64,000 nt of DNA, from NCBI RefSeq assembly GCF_047729875.1, contig NZ_CP159826.1, positions 2,418,001-2,482,000 of the forward strand. The letters run 5' to 3'. The notes beneath the pieces are model-generated. The model saw only the letters and a list, made by a program, of their open reading frames with translations, was not told where the DNA came from and made no database searches. This DNA is from Marimicrobium sp913061115 (GTDB lineage Bacteria; Pseudomonadota; Gammaproteobacteria; Pseudomonadales; Halieaceae). Shown piece after piece: positions 50,818 to 60,003 of the stretch. The translations under genes and the position numbers were made by a program. Each line of letters begins with the position of its first letter. The first letter of the stretch is position 1.

Positions 50818-51321
50818 CTAAATTTCTGTCACGGGTAGTGTATCACCCCTGATTTCTGTCACAGGTAAGCTGTGACTCTTATGACTGCGCGCATCCTGCC
50901 GCGCCGCAATCGTCTGCACTTCCCTTTTCTCAAGCAGATTAGACAAGCTGATCTCGCTCAAGAAGCCGTGAATTTGATCGCTTAGGTCGCACCACAGATA
51001 GTGAGTTAAGCATACCTCGCCCTGCTGGCAGTCAGCTGTGCCGCCACACCCTGTGGCATCAACCGTGTCGTTTACCGCGTCGATAATCTGTGCCACAAAA
51101 ATATCGTGGCCGCCTCGGCTTAAGCGGTATCCACCGCCAGGGCCTCGCACGCTGCTCACTAGACTGTTGCGCCGCAACTTAGAAAACAGCTGCTCCAGAT
51201 AGGACAATGATATATCTTGTCGCCCCGAAATATCGGCCAAGCTAACAGGCTGATCGCTGCTGTGTAATGCAAGATCAAGCATTGCAGTTACCGCATATCG
51301 CCCTTTTGTTGTCAGTCGCAT
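50818..51321 (-). CDS. iscR: Fe-S-responsive repressor IscR
   Basis: A 167-aa Rrf2-family regulator that, with a [2Fe-2S] cluster, represses the isc operon. MRLTTKGRYAVTAMLDLALH and the winged helix (QDISLSYLEQLFSKLRR) are conserved. Cluster ligands are the three cysteines in CGGTADCQQGEVC, with the His in LTHYLWCDL. The C-terminus ends in a duplicated LPVTEI (SLPVTEIRGDTLPVTEI), which I do not recognise in other IscR. Two IscR-type sites overlap its own promoter. Confidence 0.95.
   Translation of the reverse strand: MRLTTKGRYAVTAMLDLALHSSDQPVSLADISGRQDISLSYLEQLFSKLRRNSLVSSVRGPGGGYRLSRGGHDIFVAQIIDAVNDTVDATGCGGTADCQQGEVCLTHYLWCDLSDQIHGFLSEISLSNLLEKREVQTIAARQDARSHKSHSLPVTEIRGDTLPVTEI
50858..50876. 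repeat. Perfect hairpin in the iscR 3' coding end
   Basis: A 7-bp perfect inverted repeat (GTCACAG / CTGTGAC) with a five-base GTAAG loop lies about 45 bases before the iscR stop, in the iscR-iscS junction. In E. coli the same junction is the site of RyhB-dependent differential decay. Here only the hairpin is visible, with no T-run, so any attenuation role is inference. Confidence 0.45.
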
Positions 51322-51349
51322 CCTTTACCCTCGCGCATCAACGTTAAGA

Positions 51350-51378
51350 AGTATGCAATAACCTACCAAATTGGTCAA
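51350..51378 (-). promoter_or_regulatory. Sigma-70 promoter of the isc operon
   Basis: On the minus strand TTGACC (51373-51378) and CATACT (51350-51355) are separated by exactly 17 bases, about 30 bases upstream of the iscR ATG. The -35 box lies within a palindromic IscR-type operator. Confidence 0.75.
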
Positions 51379-51406
51379 CTATTAGTCCGACTATTTTTGT
51401 CGGGTA
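51358..51406 (-). promoter_or_regulatory. Two tandem type 1 IscR-binding sites
   Basis: Two adjacent 25-bp imperfect palindromes match the type 1 IscR pattern (TA..Y.GAC-N-ARTCGG.TA). The proximal one, 51358-51382, contains ATAGTTGACCAATTTGG. The distal one, 51382-51406, contains CCCGACAAAAATAGTCGG. The first overlaps the promoter, as in E. coli iscR, which supports autorepression by holo-IscR. Confidence 0.75.
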
Positions 51407-51417
51407 AAGCGGCTCGA

Positions 51418-52164
51418 TTAAGACCCCTTGCGCGCGCGTTTTACCCATTTTTGAGTCTCGCTAAGGACTCCCCGCAGAATATTAAGCTCCATCTCATCTA
51501 ATCGCACCCGAGTGTACAGGCGGCGCAGACGAGACATTAGCTGGCGCGGTGCCGTCGGGTCCAAAAACTCCACATCGATAAGCGTTTCTTCGAGATGTTG
51601 ATAAAAGTGCTCCATATTCCCCTGCGAGGCAAACGGGCTATCCCACTGTTCTAGCTCATTTACGGGTAATTCCATGGAGGATCTCAGCATATGTAACTCG
51701 TAGGCAACAATTTGCACGGCCATCGCCAGGTTCAGCGAGCTGTATGCGCCTGACGTCGGAATATTGAGATGCAGATTGCACACTCTCAGCTCTTCGTTGG
51801 TCAAACCGCGATCTTCACGACCGAACAGCACGGCAACCTGTTCTTGCGATGATGCCTGCGCCATGCGCTCAGCACACTGGCGAGCATCCAGAAGGGGCCA
51901 CGGTATTCGTCGCTCTCGCGCACTGGTGCCCACCACAAACTGGCAATCTGTAATCGCGTCTTCGAGAGTCGGCACAATAATGGCTGTATCAAGGATATCT
52001 TTGGCCGAAACCGCACGCCACTCCGCTTGCTCATTCGGATAGTCCCGAGGAGCGACCAGATACAATCGCGTCAACCCCATATTTTTCATCGCGCGCGCCA
52101 CTCCCCCAATGTTGCCAGGATGACTGGTATTGACCAATACAATGCGAATATTGTCCGTGTTCAT
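51418..52164 (-). CDS. trmJ: tRNA (cytidine/uridine-32-2'-O)-methyltransferase TrmJ
   Basis: A 248-aa SPOUT-class methyltransferase modifying position 32 of several tRNAs. The N-terminal IRIVLVNTSHPGNIGGVARAMKNMG and VLFGREDRGLTNEEL, SLNLAMAVQIVAYEL knot motifs are clear. It lies between suhB and iscR. In Pseudomonas a cysE gene usually separates trmJ and iscR; none is present here. Confidence 0.94.
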   Translation of the reverse strand: MNTDNIRIVLVNTSHPGNIGGVARAMKNMGLTRLYLVAPRDYPNEQAEWRAVSAKDILDTAIIVPTLEDAITDCQFVVGTSARERRIPWPLLDARQCAERMAQASSQEQVAVLFGREDRGLTNEELRVCNLHLNIPTSGAYSSLNLAMAVQIVAYELHMLRSSMELPVNELEQWDSPFASQGNMEHFYQHLEETLIDVEFLDPTAPRQLMSRLRRLYTRVRLDEMELNILRGVLSETQKWVKRARKGS

Positions 52165-52268
52165 TGGCTATTTCGGGGCTGCGACGAGAAGGTGGCGAAG
52201 TTTAGCAGAAAATCGCAGGGGAATTAATCGAATTTACCAGCGATCAACAGCTACCAAGGAGCCAAAGC

Positions 52269-53063
52269 TCAAGACAACAGGGGCTTAACAACCTGCAACA
52301 CTGCTTTAAAACACTTAGGATTTCCGCACACAATATTCCCAGAATCCAAGTAATTATCAGATGCGTCAATGTCCGCCACCAGCCCACCCGCCTCGCGCAC
52401 CAGCAGCACCCCGGCCGCCATATCCCAAGACGATAGCCCGATCTCCCAGAATGCGTCCAGACGACCTGCCGCAACATAAGCCAAATCCAGTGATGCGGCA
52501 CCAGCGCGGCGGATACCGGCACACTGAGACGCGAGAACTTCGATCGATTTACTGTAAGCTTCCAGCTTGTCATCGCAGTGATTCTTGAATGGAATACCTG
52601 TCCCCAACAAAGCGCCTTCCAGATTCGCAAGGTCGCTCACACGAATTCGGTGACCATTAAGCTGCGCGCCACGTCCTCTCGATGCGGTGAACTCCTCTTG
52701 CCGAACCGGATCAACAATCACGGCGTGCTCAAGTTTCCCCCGATACATACAGGCTATTGAGACAGCATAGTGAGGAATGCCGCGAATAAAGTTGGTGGTG
52801 CCATCAAGCGGGTCGATGATCCATCGATACTCCGCATCCTCACTCCCGATAAAGCCACTCTCTTCCCCCAAAATAGCGTGATCGGGGTACGCCTTCTGCA
52901 GTTGGTAAATAATTTCCTGCTCGGCGTTGAGATCAACCTCCGTTACGAAGTTGTTAACCCCTTTGGCTTTTACTTCAAAGCGATGGAGCTCATCAGACGC
53001 TCGCACGATGTTTTCACCGGCTTTACGAGCAGCGCGAAGCGCAATTTTAATCATCGGTTCCAT
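52269..53063 (-). CDS. suhB: Inositol-1-monophosphatase family protein SuhB
   Basis: A 264-aa Mg-dependent phosphatase of the SuhB type, which also acts in rRNA antitermination complexes. The metal site motifs are EEESGFIG-like GEESGFIG, the WIIDPLDGTTNFIRG block and SSWDMAAG near the C-terminus. It stands between secF and trmJ, its normal location. Confidence 0.94.
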   Translation of the reverse strand: MEPMIKIALRAARKAGENIVRASDELHRFEVKAKGVNNFVTEVDLNAEQEIIYQLQKAYPDHAILGEESGFIGSEDAEYRWIIDPLDGTTNFIRGIPHYAVSIACMYRGKLEHAVIVDPVRQEEFTASRGRGAQLNGHRIRVSDLANLEGALLGTGIPFKNHCDDKLEAYSKSIEVLASQCAGIRRAGAASLDLAYVAAGRLDAFWEIGLSSWDMAAGVLLVREAGGLVADIDASDNYLDSGNIVCGNPKCFKAVLQVVKPLLS

Positions 53064-53084
53064 GTGTCTTTCCTGAGAACTAAG

Positions 53085-53999
53085 TTAGGGTGTAAGGTCA
53101 TCCTGCTCAGCGCCTTCCTTGATAGGGAGCATGAGATCTTCCTTCGTCACTCCCATCATCAGCGTCCAGGCAGAAGCCACATAGATCGACGAATACGTAC
53201 CTATCAAAATACCCACTATTAGAGCGACGGCAAAACCGAAAATCATTTCACCACCAAAAATAGCGAGCGCGAGCACGACCATCAACGTTGTACCCGACGT
53301 TACCAGTGTTCGTGCCAGCGTTTCACTAATGGAGATATCCACCACTTCAACGGGCCCCGCACGACGGAGCTTACGGAAATTTTCTCGAATGCGATCAAAG
53401 ACAACAATCGTGTCATTAATGGAGTAACCCACCACCGCCAATATCGCGGCCAGCACCGTGAGATTAAACTCCATACCCGTCAAAGAGAAAAAGCCCAACG
53501 TAATAATCACGTCATGCAACAGAGCCGCGACCGCGCCGAGAGCGAACTTTAACTGGAAACGAAACGCAACATAGAGTGTCACTAAGCCTATTGCCAGCAG
53601 CATGGCCAGACCTCCCTGCTCGCGCAGCTCGTCGCCCACCTGCGGACCGACGAACTCCATACGGCGAAGCTCCACATCGCCGACAAAAGTCTCCTGGAGC
53701 AAGCTCAACAGCGCCGTACCCTCCGCGTCAGAATAGCCCTGTGGCAAACGGATCAACACATCTTGATCGCTGCCGAAACTCATGACGCTAGAGCCGGCAT
53801 AGCCCTGAGTCTCTAGGGTGCTGCGAATCGCATTAAGATCTGCAGTCGCACTGTAATGAATCTCTACCAATGTACCGCCGGTAAAGTCCAATCCCCAGTT
53901 AAGCTGCTTCGTCGCCAGAGAAAAAATGGATACCAGCAGCAGCAACCCTGAAAATAATACCGCCAGCTTACGCTGGCCCATAAAATTAATCACTTTCAT
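53085..53999 (-). CDS. secF: Protein translocase subunit SecF
   Basis: A 304-aa inner-membrane RND-like subunit that, with SecD, uses the proton gradient to pull proteins through SecYEG. It has six predicted membrane helices, LNWGLDFTGGTLVEI near the N-terminus and VGYSINDTIVVFDRIRENFR in the conserved fourth-helix region. It overlaps the secD stop by four bases. Confidence 0.96.
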   Translation of the reverse strand: MKVINFMGQRKLAVLFSGLLLLVSIFSLATKQLNWGLDFTGGTLVEIHYSATADLNAIRSTLETQGYAGSSVMSFGSDQDVLIRLPQGYSDAEGTALLSLLQETFVGDVELRRMEFVGPQVGDELREQGGLAMLLAIGLVTLYVAFRFQLKFALGAVAALLHDVIITLGFFSLTGMEFNLTVLAAILAVVGYSINDTIVVFDRIRENFRKLRRAGPVEVVDISISETLARTLVTSGTTLMVVLALAIFGGEMIFGFAVALIVGILIGTYSSIYVASAWTLMMGVTKEDLMLPIKEGAEQDDLTP

Positions 54000-55876
54000 G
54001 ACTGATTGCCCCCGATCGATAATTTCCGCACACGGCGCCCGCCATAGACAAGATTAATGAGAGCGCGCGTCCCCAGTATTGCCGTGAACATAGAGGTCAA
54101 AATACCGACCGACAACGTCACTGCAAAGCCCTTAATCGGCCCAGTACCCACGGCATAGAGGATGACCGCAACAATCAGGGTCGTAAGGTTGGCATCAAGA
54201 ATAGTGGTGAATGCACGCCCAAAGCCCGAGTGGATCGCCATCTGCGGTGACAGTCCATTGACTAGCTCCTCCCGTATTCGAGCAAAAATCAACACATTGG
54301 CGTCCACTGCCATACCCACCGTTAGCACAATACCCGCTATACCGGGGAGCGTCAGCGTGGCCCCCAGCATCGACATCACGGCCACCAGTAAAATCAAGTT
54401 AGAGGTCAGCGCAATCACCGCCACAACGCCAAAAACTCGGTAGTACAGCACCATGAACAGCAGCACTAGCGTCAAACCGTAATAGACGGACCGCACGCCA
54501 AGACGGATATTTTCTGCACCCAAAGACGGCCCAACGGTGCGCTCCTCGACAAAGGTGATGGGCGCTGCTAGCGCCCCGGCACGCAGCATCAAGGCCAACT
54601 CCGAAGATTCCAGTGGATTGTCGAGACCGGTGATCTGAAACTGCGCACCAAGGGCTGACTGGATAACCGGAGCCGTGAGTATCTTTCTTTCATCGTAGGG
54701 GACCTTCACAATGACTTCGGCGCCCTCCTCATCGACTTCATAGCGAGTACGATACTTACGCTCGATGAACAACACGCCCATGCGACGCTTAATATTGTTG
54801 CGGGTGGCTCGAGACATCAATGTGCCCCCCTCACTGTCCAGGCTGATCTGCACGTTGGGCTGCCCGTTCTGGTCAAAGCTGGCCTGCGCGGTTGAAACCC
54901 GTTCCCCGGTGATAATGACATCGCGCTCTAACCACTCACTCGAGCCGCTGCGGTCAGCACTGCGGTACTCAAAACGCTGTTTATCGGACTGCGCGGCATC
55001 CCTATTAGCCACCAACCTAAACTCGAGGTTAGCCACTTTGCCCAAAATACGTTTGGCCTCCGCTGTGTCCTGAATGCCCGGCAGCTCAACCACAATACGG
55101 TTCTTGCCCTGACGTTGTACCAGTGGCTCAGACACCCCCAACTCATTAACCCGGTTGCGCAACGTGGTCAGATTCTGGCTGACAGCGTAACTCTCAATTT
55201 CGTCGCGGGCCTGCGGCGACATCGCGGCTAACAGATTCCAACTATCGCCCTCCTCGACACGTTCGATCTCCAGCTCCGGGCTGTTCTCTGCAATAATCTC
55301 CCGCGCTTGCTCGCGCAATGCCTCAGTTTGAAAGCGTGCCTCTAATTTCCCCTGAGAATTGAGCCTGACAAGCCCACGAATACGATCCTCTCGCAACGCC
55401 CGCTTGGTATCATTGACGAAGTACTCCATACGGCGCTCTACCGCTGCGTCAACATCCACTTCGAGCTTGAAATGTACGCCACCACTCAGATCCAGACCCA
55501 ATTTCATCGGCTGACCGCCATAATCGCTAAGCCAGTCTGGCGTTGTCGGAGCCAGGTTGAGCGCCACGATAAACCCATCCCCCAAGGCGCGAGAGACTCT
55601 GGCCTGTGCTACCAATTGCTGATCTGCATCTTCTAAACGCAACAGAGCCTGACGACCATTAACATCAATAGTTTGCCCAAAATAGGCGATCCCCGCCTCA
55701 TCCAGCGCATTTAATGCTCGACGCAAGGTTTTATCGTCAATCTGCTGTGAGCTGCTTTGTCCGGCAATCTGCAGTGCCGGGTCCGGCGCATACAAGTTGG
55801 GCGCCGCATAGAACAGGCCGAGGAGCAACGCAGACAGCACGAGGAGGTATTTCCACAGTGGGTACTTATTTAACAT
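53996..55876 (-). CDS. secD: Protein translocase subunit SecD
   Basis: A 626-aa partner of SecF, with a large periplasmic P1 domain and six membrane helices. The GLDLSGGVHF motif is at about residues 130-139, and IVLTVGMAVDANVLIFARIREEL marks the conserved fourth-helix region. It follows purL, not yajC or tgt, so the usual tgt-yajC-secD grouping is broken here. Confidence 0.96.
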   Translation of the reverse strand: MLNKYPLWKYLLVLSALLLGLFYAAPNLYAPDPALQIAGQSSSQQIDDKTLRRALNALDEAGIAYFGQTIDVNGRQALLRLEDADQQLVAQARVSRALGDGFIVALNLAPTTPDWLSDYGGQPMKLGLDLSGGVHFKLEVDVDAAVERRMEYFVNDTKRALREDRIRGLVRLNSQGKLEARFQTEALREQAREIIAENSPELEIERVEEGDSWNLLAAMSPQARDEIESYAVSQNLTTLRNRVNELGVSEPLVQRQGKNRIVVELPGIQDTAEAKRILGKVANLEFRLVANRDAAQSDKQRFEYRSADRSGSSEWLERDVIITGERVSTAQASFDQNGQPNVQISLDSEGGTLMSRATRNNIKRRMGVLFIERKYRTRYEVDEEGAEVIVKVPYDERKILTAPVIQSALGAQFQITGLDNPLESSELALMLRAGALAAPITFVEERTVGPSLGAENIRLGVRSVYYGLTLVLLFMVLYYRVFGVVAVIALTSNLILLVAVMSMLGATLTLPGIAGIVLTVGMAVDANVLIFARIREELVNGLSPQMAIHSGFGRAFTTILDANLTTLIVAVILYAVGTGPIKGFAVTLSVGILTSMFTAILGTRALINLVYGGRRVRKLSIGGNQS

Positions 55877-55943
55877 AGTGTCGCTCTAACTGAAAAAAAT
55901 TCGGGCGCTCAATGCGGTGCGCGCCCACGTAAAAAAGTGCGCC

Positions 55944-55971
55944 ATTATAAATTAACAGGCCGCGGCCACAA
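55944..55971 (-). promoter_or_regulatory. Candidate promoter for secD
   Basis: On the minus strand a consensus TATAAT (55944-55949) lies 16 bases downstream of TTGTGG (55966-55971), about 70 bases before the secD ATG and after the purL stop. The -10 is perfect but the -35 matches poorly, so this is tentative. It would let secDF be expressed apart from purL. Confidence 0.45.
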
Positions 55972-55991
55972 GGGGCGTTTCGGCATCACGC

Positions 55992-58900
55992 TCATCCCAG
56001 CCAGCGGCGGGCGTTACGAAACATCCGCAACCAGCCTCCATCCTCGCCCCATTGGGGAGGTGTCCAGGAATGCTGGATCGTGCGATAAACCCGTTCTGGA
56101 TGCGGCATCATGATCGTGGCACGGCCATCCTCACTGGTTAGACCCGTGATGCCCGCTGGAGACCCATTAGGATTAGCGGGATACCGATCTGCCAGCGCAA
56201 GGTCGTTTTCAATATAGCGCAACACCACCGCACCACTGGCTACACAATCCCTCTGTGACTGGGTACTCGCAAACTGAGCACGACCCTCTCCATGCGCCAC
56301 TGCGATAGGCAGGTGCGAGCCTGCCATATCCGACAACAAAATCGAAGGGCTGGACTCGACTCGAACCAACGCCAGCCGCGCCTCAAATTGTTCAGAGCGA
56401 TTACGCACAAAGCGTGGCCACAGCGTAGCACCGGGAATCAATTCCTTAAGCGCAGAGACCATCTGACAACCGTTGCAAACACCGAGAGTAAAGGTATCTT
56501 CACGTTCAAAAAATGCACTGAACCCAGCACGCACCGACTCATTGAACAAAATGCTCTTTGCCCAGCCTTCACCGGCACCCAATACATCACCGTATGAGAA
56601 GCCACCGCAGGCCACCAGGCCCTTAAACTGCTTCAGGTCGACGCGCCCACTGAGAAGGTCGCTCATATGCACATCGAATGGCGCAAAGCCTGCTCGGTGA
56701 AAAGCGGCTGCCATTTCAACATGCCCATTGACACCCTGCTCTCGCAACACGGCTATACGCGGGCGAACTCCGGTTGCGATGTAAGGGGCGCTGATATCCT
56801 CATTGACATCAAAACTCAAGCCCACTGACAGCCCGGAGTCTTCCGCGGTGTGCCGCTGATACTCTTCTAAAGCACACTCGGGATTATCGCGCAGGGCCTG
56901 CAGCTCATAGCTCGTGCGTGCCCAAAGTTGCTGCAAACGCGCTCGGCTATCCAGAAAAACCTGAGCCCCATCTGCCACGCTAACCGCATCACCTATCACC
57001 GCCCGCCCGATCACGTGCAGGCAATCGTCCAGACCCAACTCTGCCGCCTGTTGTTGAAAATCATGCAGCTGCGATGTAGCGATTTGCAATACCGCTCCGG
57101 CTTCCTCATTAAACAATTTTTCCAGCGCGCCACCGGGCAGCTCTGACAGCTCTATCTCTAAGCCACAGCGACCGGCAAACGCCATCTCCAACAATGTCGT
57201 CAACAAGCCGCCATCAGAACGGTCGTGATAGGCCATCATTTGGCCCTTGGCCAAGTAGCGCTGCACCAGCGTGAAAAATGCCTTGAGGTCCGCTGCGCTA
57301 TCTATATCCGGCACTGTATTGCCCGTCTGCCCGCAGGCCTGAGCCAGGGCAGAAGCCCCCATTCGATTGGCTCCGCGACCAAGATCCAACAGGACAAGAA
57401 GCGCATCAGCCTCAGGGTTCAGCTGCGGGGTCACTGAGAGACGCGCATCGATCACCGGCGAGAATGCAGAGACGATCAGCGACATGGGGGCGGTCACGGA
57501 TTTATTCTCGCCCCCTTCTTTCCAGGTGGTGCGCATAGACATAGAGTCCTTACCCACCGGGATAGTAATTCCCAGCTCGGGGCAAAATTCCATGCCGACT
57601 GCCCGCACTGTGTCAAATAAAATCTCGTCCTCAGCGCCGTATCCAGCGGCACACATCCAGTTGGCCGACAACTTAATATCTCGGATATCCCCAATCGCCG
57701 CCGCGCAAATATTGGTGATTGCTTCGGCAACCGCCATACGCCCGGAGGCAGGGCCGCTTATCAGTGCTAGCGGAGTGCGCTCGCCCATGGCCATGGCTTC
57801 TCCAGCAAATGAATCGTAGGATACCGTTGTCACCGCGCAATCCGCCACAGGGACCTGCCAAGGACCGACCATCTGATCGCGAGCCACCATACCCGTCACG
57901 GAACGATCACCAATGGTAATTAAAAAATTCTTGCTCGCGACACTGGGCACCTGCAAAACACGTTCCACCGCCTCTTGCACCGAAATATCCAGATGCAGTG
58001 CATCGTGCTCAATAGTCTGCCGACGAATCTCACGACTCATGCGCGGCGGCTTGCCAAACAGCACAGACATGGACATATCCACCGGCACATTCCCAAATTG
58101 ACTGTCGGTAAGTTGCAAATGCATTGCTTCTGTTGCTTCACCGACGACGGCGAAAGGACAACGTTCACGCTCGCAAATCGCTTCAAAACTCGCCAGATTT
58201 TCTGGCTCCACCGCCATCACATAACGCTCCTGAGATTCGTTACACCAAATCTCTAGTGGTGACATACCCAGCTCATCATTTGGCACAGCACGCAACTCAA
58301 AACGCCCGCCACGGCCACCGTCCTTCACCAGTTCGGGAAAGGCATTGGACAACCCACCCGCACCCACATCATGAATAAAGGCAATGGGGTTGTTCTCGCC
58401 CAACTGCCAGCAACGGTCGATAACCTCCTGACAACGGCGCTCCATCTCCGGGTTTTGCCGTTGCACAGAAGCAAAATCAAGATCTGCGTGGCTTTGTCCG
58501 CTAGACATGGATGAAGCGGCACCCCCACCCAGACCGATTAGCATTGCGGGGCCGCCCAGCGCAATCAACTTGGCCCCCGCTCGATATTCTCCTTTCTCCA
58601 CATGCTCCTGACGGACATTGCCATAGCCACCGGCAATCATGATGGGTTTGTGGTAGCCCCGTATTTCCGCTGCGCTGGCACCCGGCGCTGTCAATTCAAA
58701 GCTGCGGAAGTAGCCACAAAGATTGGGGCGACCAAACTCGTTATTGAACGCCGCGGCGCCAATGGGCCCCTCTAACATGATCTCTAGAGCACTGACGATT
58801 CGACCGGGCTTGCCATACTCAACCTCCCATGGCTGTTCAAAACCGGGAATATTGAGATTAGACACTGAAAAACCCATCAGGCCGACTTTTGGCTTGGAAC

Positions 58901-59885
58901 CGCGCCCGACCGCACCCTCGTCGCGAATCTCGCCACCAGCACCTGTTCCCGCCCCCGAGAACGGCGCGATTGCCGTCGGATGATTGTGGGTCTCAACTTT
59001 CATTAACAGGTGAATACTCTCCTGAGAGGCACTGTATTCACAGGATTGTGGGTCTGGATAAAACCGTCCCGCAACGGGACCCGCCACCACAGCCGCATTA
59101 TCAGAGTACGCCGAGAGCACATTCTCACCGCCACACGCATTGGTATTGCGAATCATACCGAACAGTGAATGTGCCTGTGGTGTGCCGTCGATGGTCCAAT
59201 CGGCGTTAAATATTTTGTGGCGACAATGCTCCGAATTGGCCTGCGCGAACATCATCAACTCAACGTCGCTGGGATTTCGCCCCAGAGCAATGAACGACTC
59301 CAATAAGTAGTCTATTTCATCATCGGCGAGAGCCAGTCCAAGGGTACGGTTCGCCTCCAGTAGCGCATCGCGACCATTACTAAGCACATCCACCGTCGCT
59401 ATTGGACGAGGAGCTGCATGCTCAAATAACTGCTGAGCAGACTCCATTGCGGAAAGAATCGTTTCCGTCATTCGATCATGCACAAGCGCCTCGAGGGCTT
59501 GGCGTTCCGATGCAGTGAGCTTTGCGGGTAGGCTGAAATGCCAAGCCAGACCTCGCTCCAACCGTTCAATCTCCTGGAGACCACAGTTGTAGGCGATATC
59601 AGTGGCCTTGCTAGACCAGGGAGAGACAGTGCCCGGCCTAGGGACAACCAGCAATAAGGTGGCGTTTGCCAGCGCTTCCTCCCCAGTGGTGGGCAATGAG
59701 GGTCCATACGTGAGTAGACTGGCCAGTATTTTCTGTTGCTGCTCCGTCAGGGGACGGTGTAACTGCACAAAGTGGACAAATTCGGCCCGCAGAATCTGGA
59801 TGTCGGGATGGATCTCCGAGATTCTTTGTGCCAGTTTTTTCAGGCGAAATTCGGATAGAGCGGGAGCACCGCGCAGAGATAACAT
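55992..59885 (-). CDS. purL: Phosphoribosylformylglycinamidine synthase, large single-chain
   Basis: A 1297-aa enzyme that converts FGAR, glutamine and ATP to FGAM in purine synthesis. It is the long proteobacterial type with fused synthetase and glutaminase: FGAM synthase blocks (MFAQANSEHCRHKIFNA, VETHNHPTAIAPFSGAGTGAGGEIRDEG) and a C-terminal class I amidotransferase with its catalytic Cys in LGVCNGCQM and MPHPERV. The ATG at 59885 (MLSLRGAPALSEFRL) has GGAG upstream and the normal N-terminus, so I prefer it to 59912. It is divergent from mltF. Confidence 0.96.
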   Translation of the reverse strand: MLSLRGAPALSEFRLKKLAQRISEIHPDIQILRAEFVHFVQLHRPLTEQQQKILASLLTYGPSLPTTGEEALANATLLLVVPRPGTVSPWSSKATDIAYNCGLQEIERLERGLAWHFSLPAKLTASERQALEALVHDRMTETILSAMESAQQLFEHAAPRPIATVDVLSNGRDALLEANRTLGLALADDEIDYLLESFIALGRNPSDVELMMFAQANSEHCRHKIFNADWTIDGTPQAHSLFGMIRNTNACGGENVLSAYSDNAAVVAGPVAGRFYPDPQSCEYSASQESIHLLMKVETHNHPTAIAPFSGAGTGAGGEIRDEGAVGRGSKPKVGLMGFSVSNLNIPGFEQPWEVEYGKPGRIVSALEIMLEGPIGAAAFNNEFGRPNLCGYFRSFELTAPGASAAEIRGYHKPIMIAGGYGNVRQEHVEKGEYRAGAKLIALGGPAMLIGLGGGAASSMSSGQSHADLDFASVQRQNPEMERRCQEVIDRCWQLGENNPIAFIHDVGAGGLSNAFPELVKDGGRGGRFELRAVPNDELGMSPLEIWCNESQERYVMAVEPENLASFEAICERERCPFAVVGEATEAMHLQLTDSQFGNVPVDMSMSVLFGKPPRMSREIRRQTIEHDALHLDISVQEAVERVLQVPSVASKNFLITIGDRSVTGMVARDQMVGPWQVPVADCAVTTVSYDSFAGEAMAMGERTPLALISGPASGRMAVAEAITNICAAAIGDIRDIKLSANWMCAAGYGAEDEILFDTVRAVGMEFCPELGITIPVGKDSMSMRTTWKEGGENKSVTAPMSLIVSAFSPVIDARLSVTPQLNPEADALLVLLDLGRGANRMGASALAQACGQTGNTVPDIDSAADLKAFFTLVQRYLAKGQMMAYHDRSDGGLLTTLLEMAFAGRCGLEIELSELPGGALEKLFNEEAGAVLQIATSQLHDFQQQAAELGLDDCLHVIGRAVIGDAVSVADGAQVFLDSRARLQQLWARTSYELQALRDNPECALEEYQRHTAEDSGLSVGLSFDVNEDISAPYIATGVRPRIAVLREQGVNGHVEMAAAFHRAGFAPFDVHMSDLLSGRVDLKQFKGLVACGGFSYGDVLGAGEGWAKSILFNESVRAGFSAFFEREDTFTLGVCNGCQMVSALKELIPGATLWPRFVRNRSEQFEARLALVRVESSPSILLSDMAGSHLPIAVAHGEGRAQFASTQSQRDCVASGAVVLRYIENDLALADRYPANPNGSPAGITGLTSEDGRATIMMPHPERVYRTIQHSWTPPQWGEDGGWLRMFRNARRWLG

Positions 59886-60003
59886 GCTGTGAAGAACTCC
59901 AAAAGGAGGCATTTGAGAGAAGCGTCAGTGTACTGCATTTGATCTCTCTCCGATAACCGAAATTACACCCAATTACCACGCTAATTAAGACTGGGAGCGC
60001 CTC

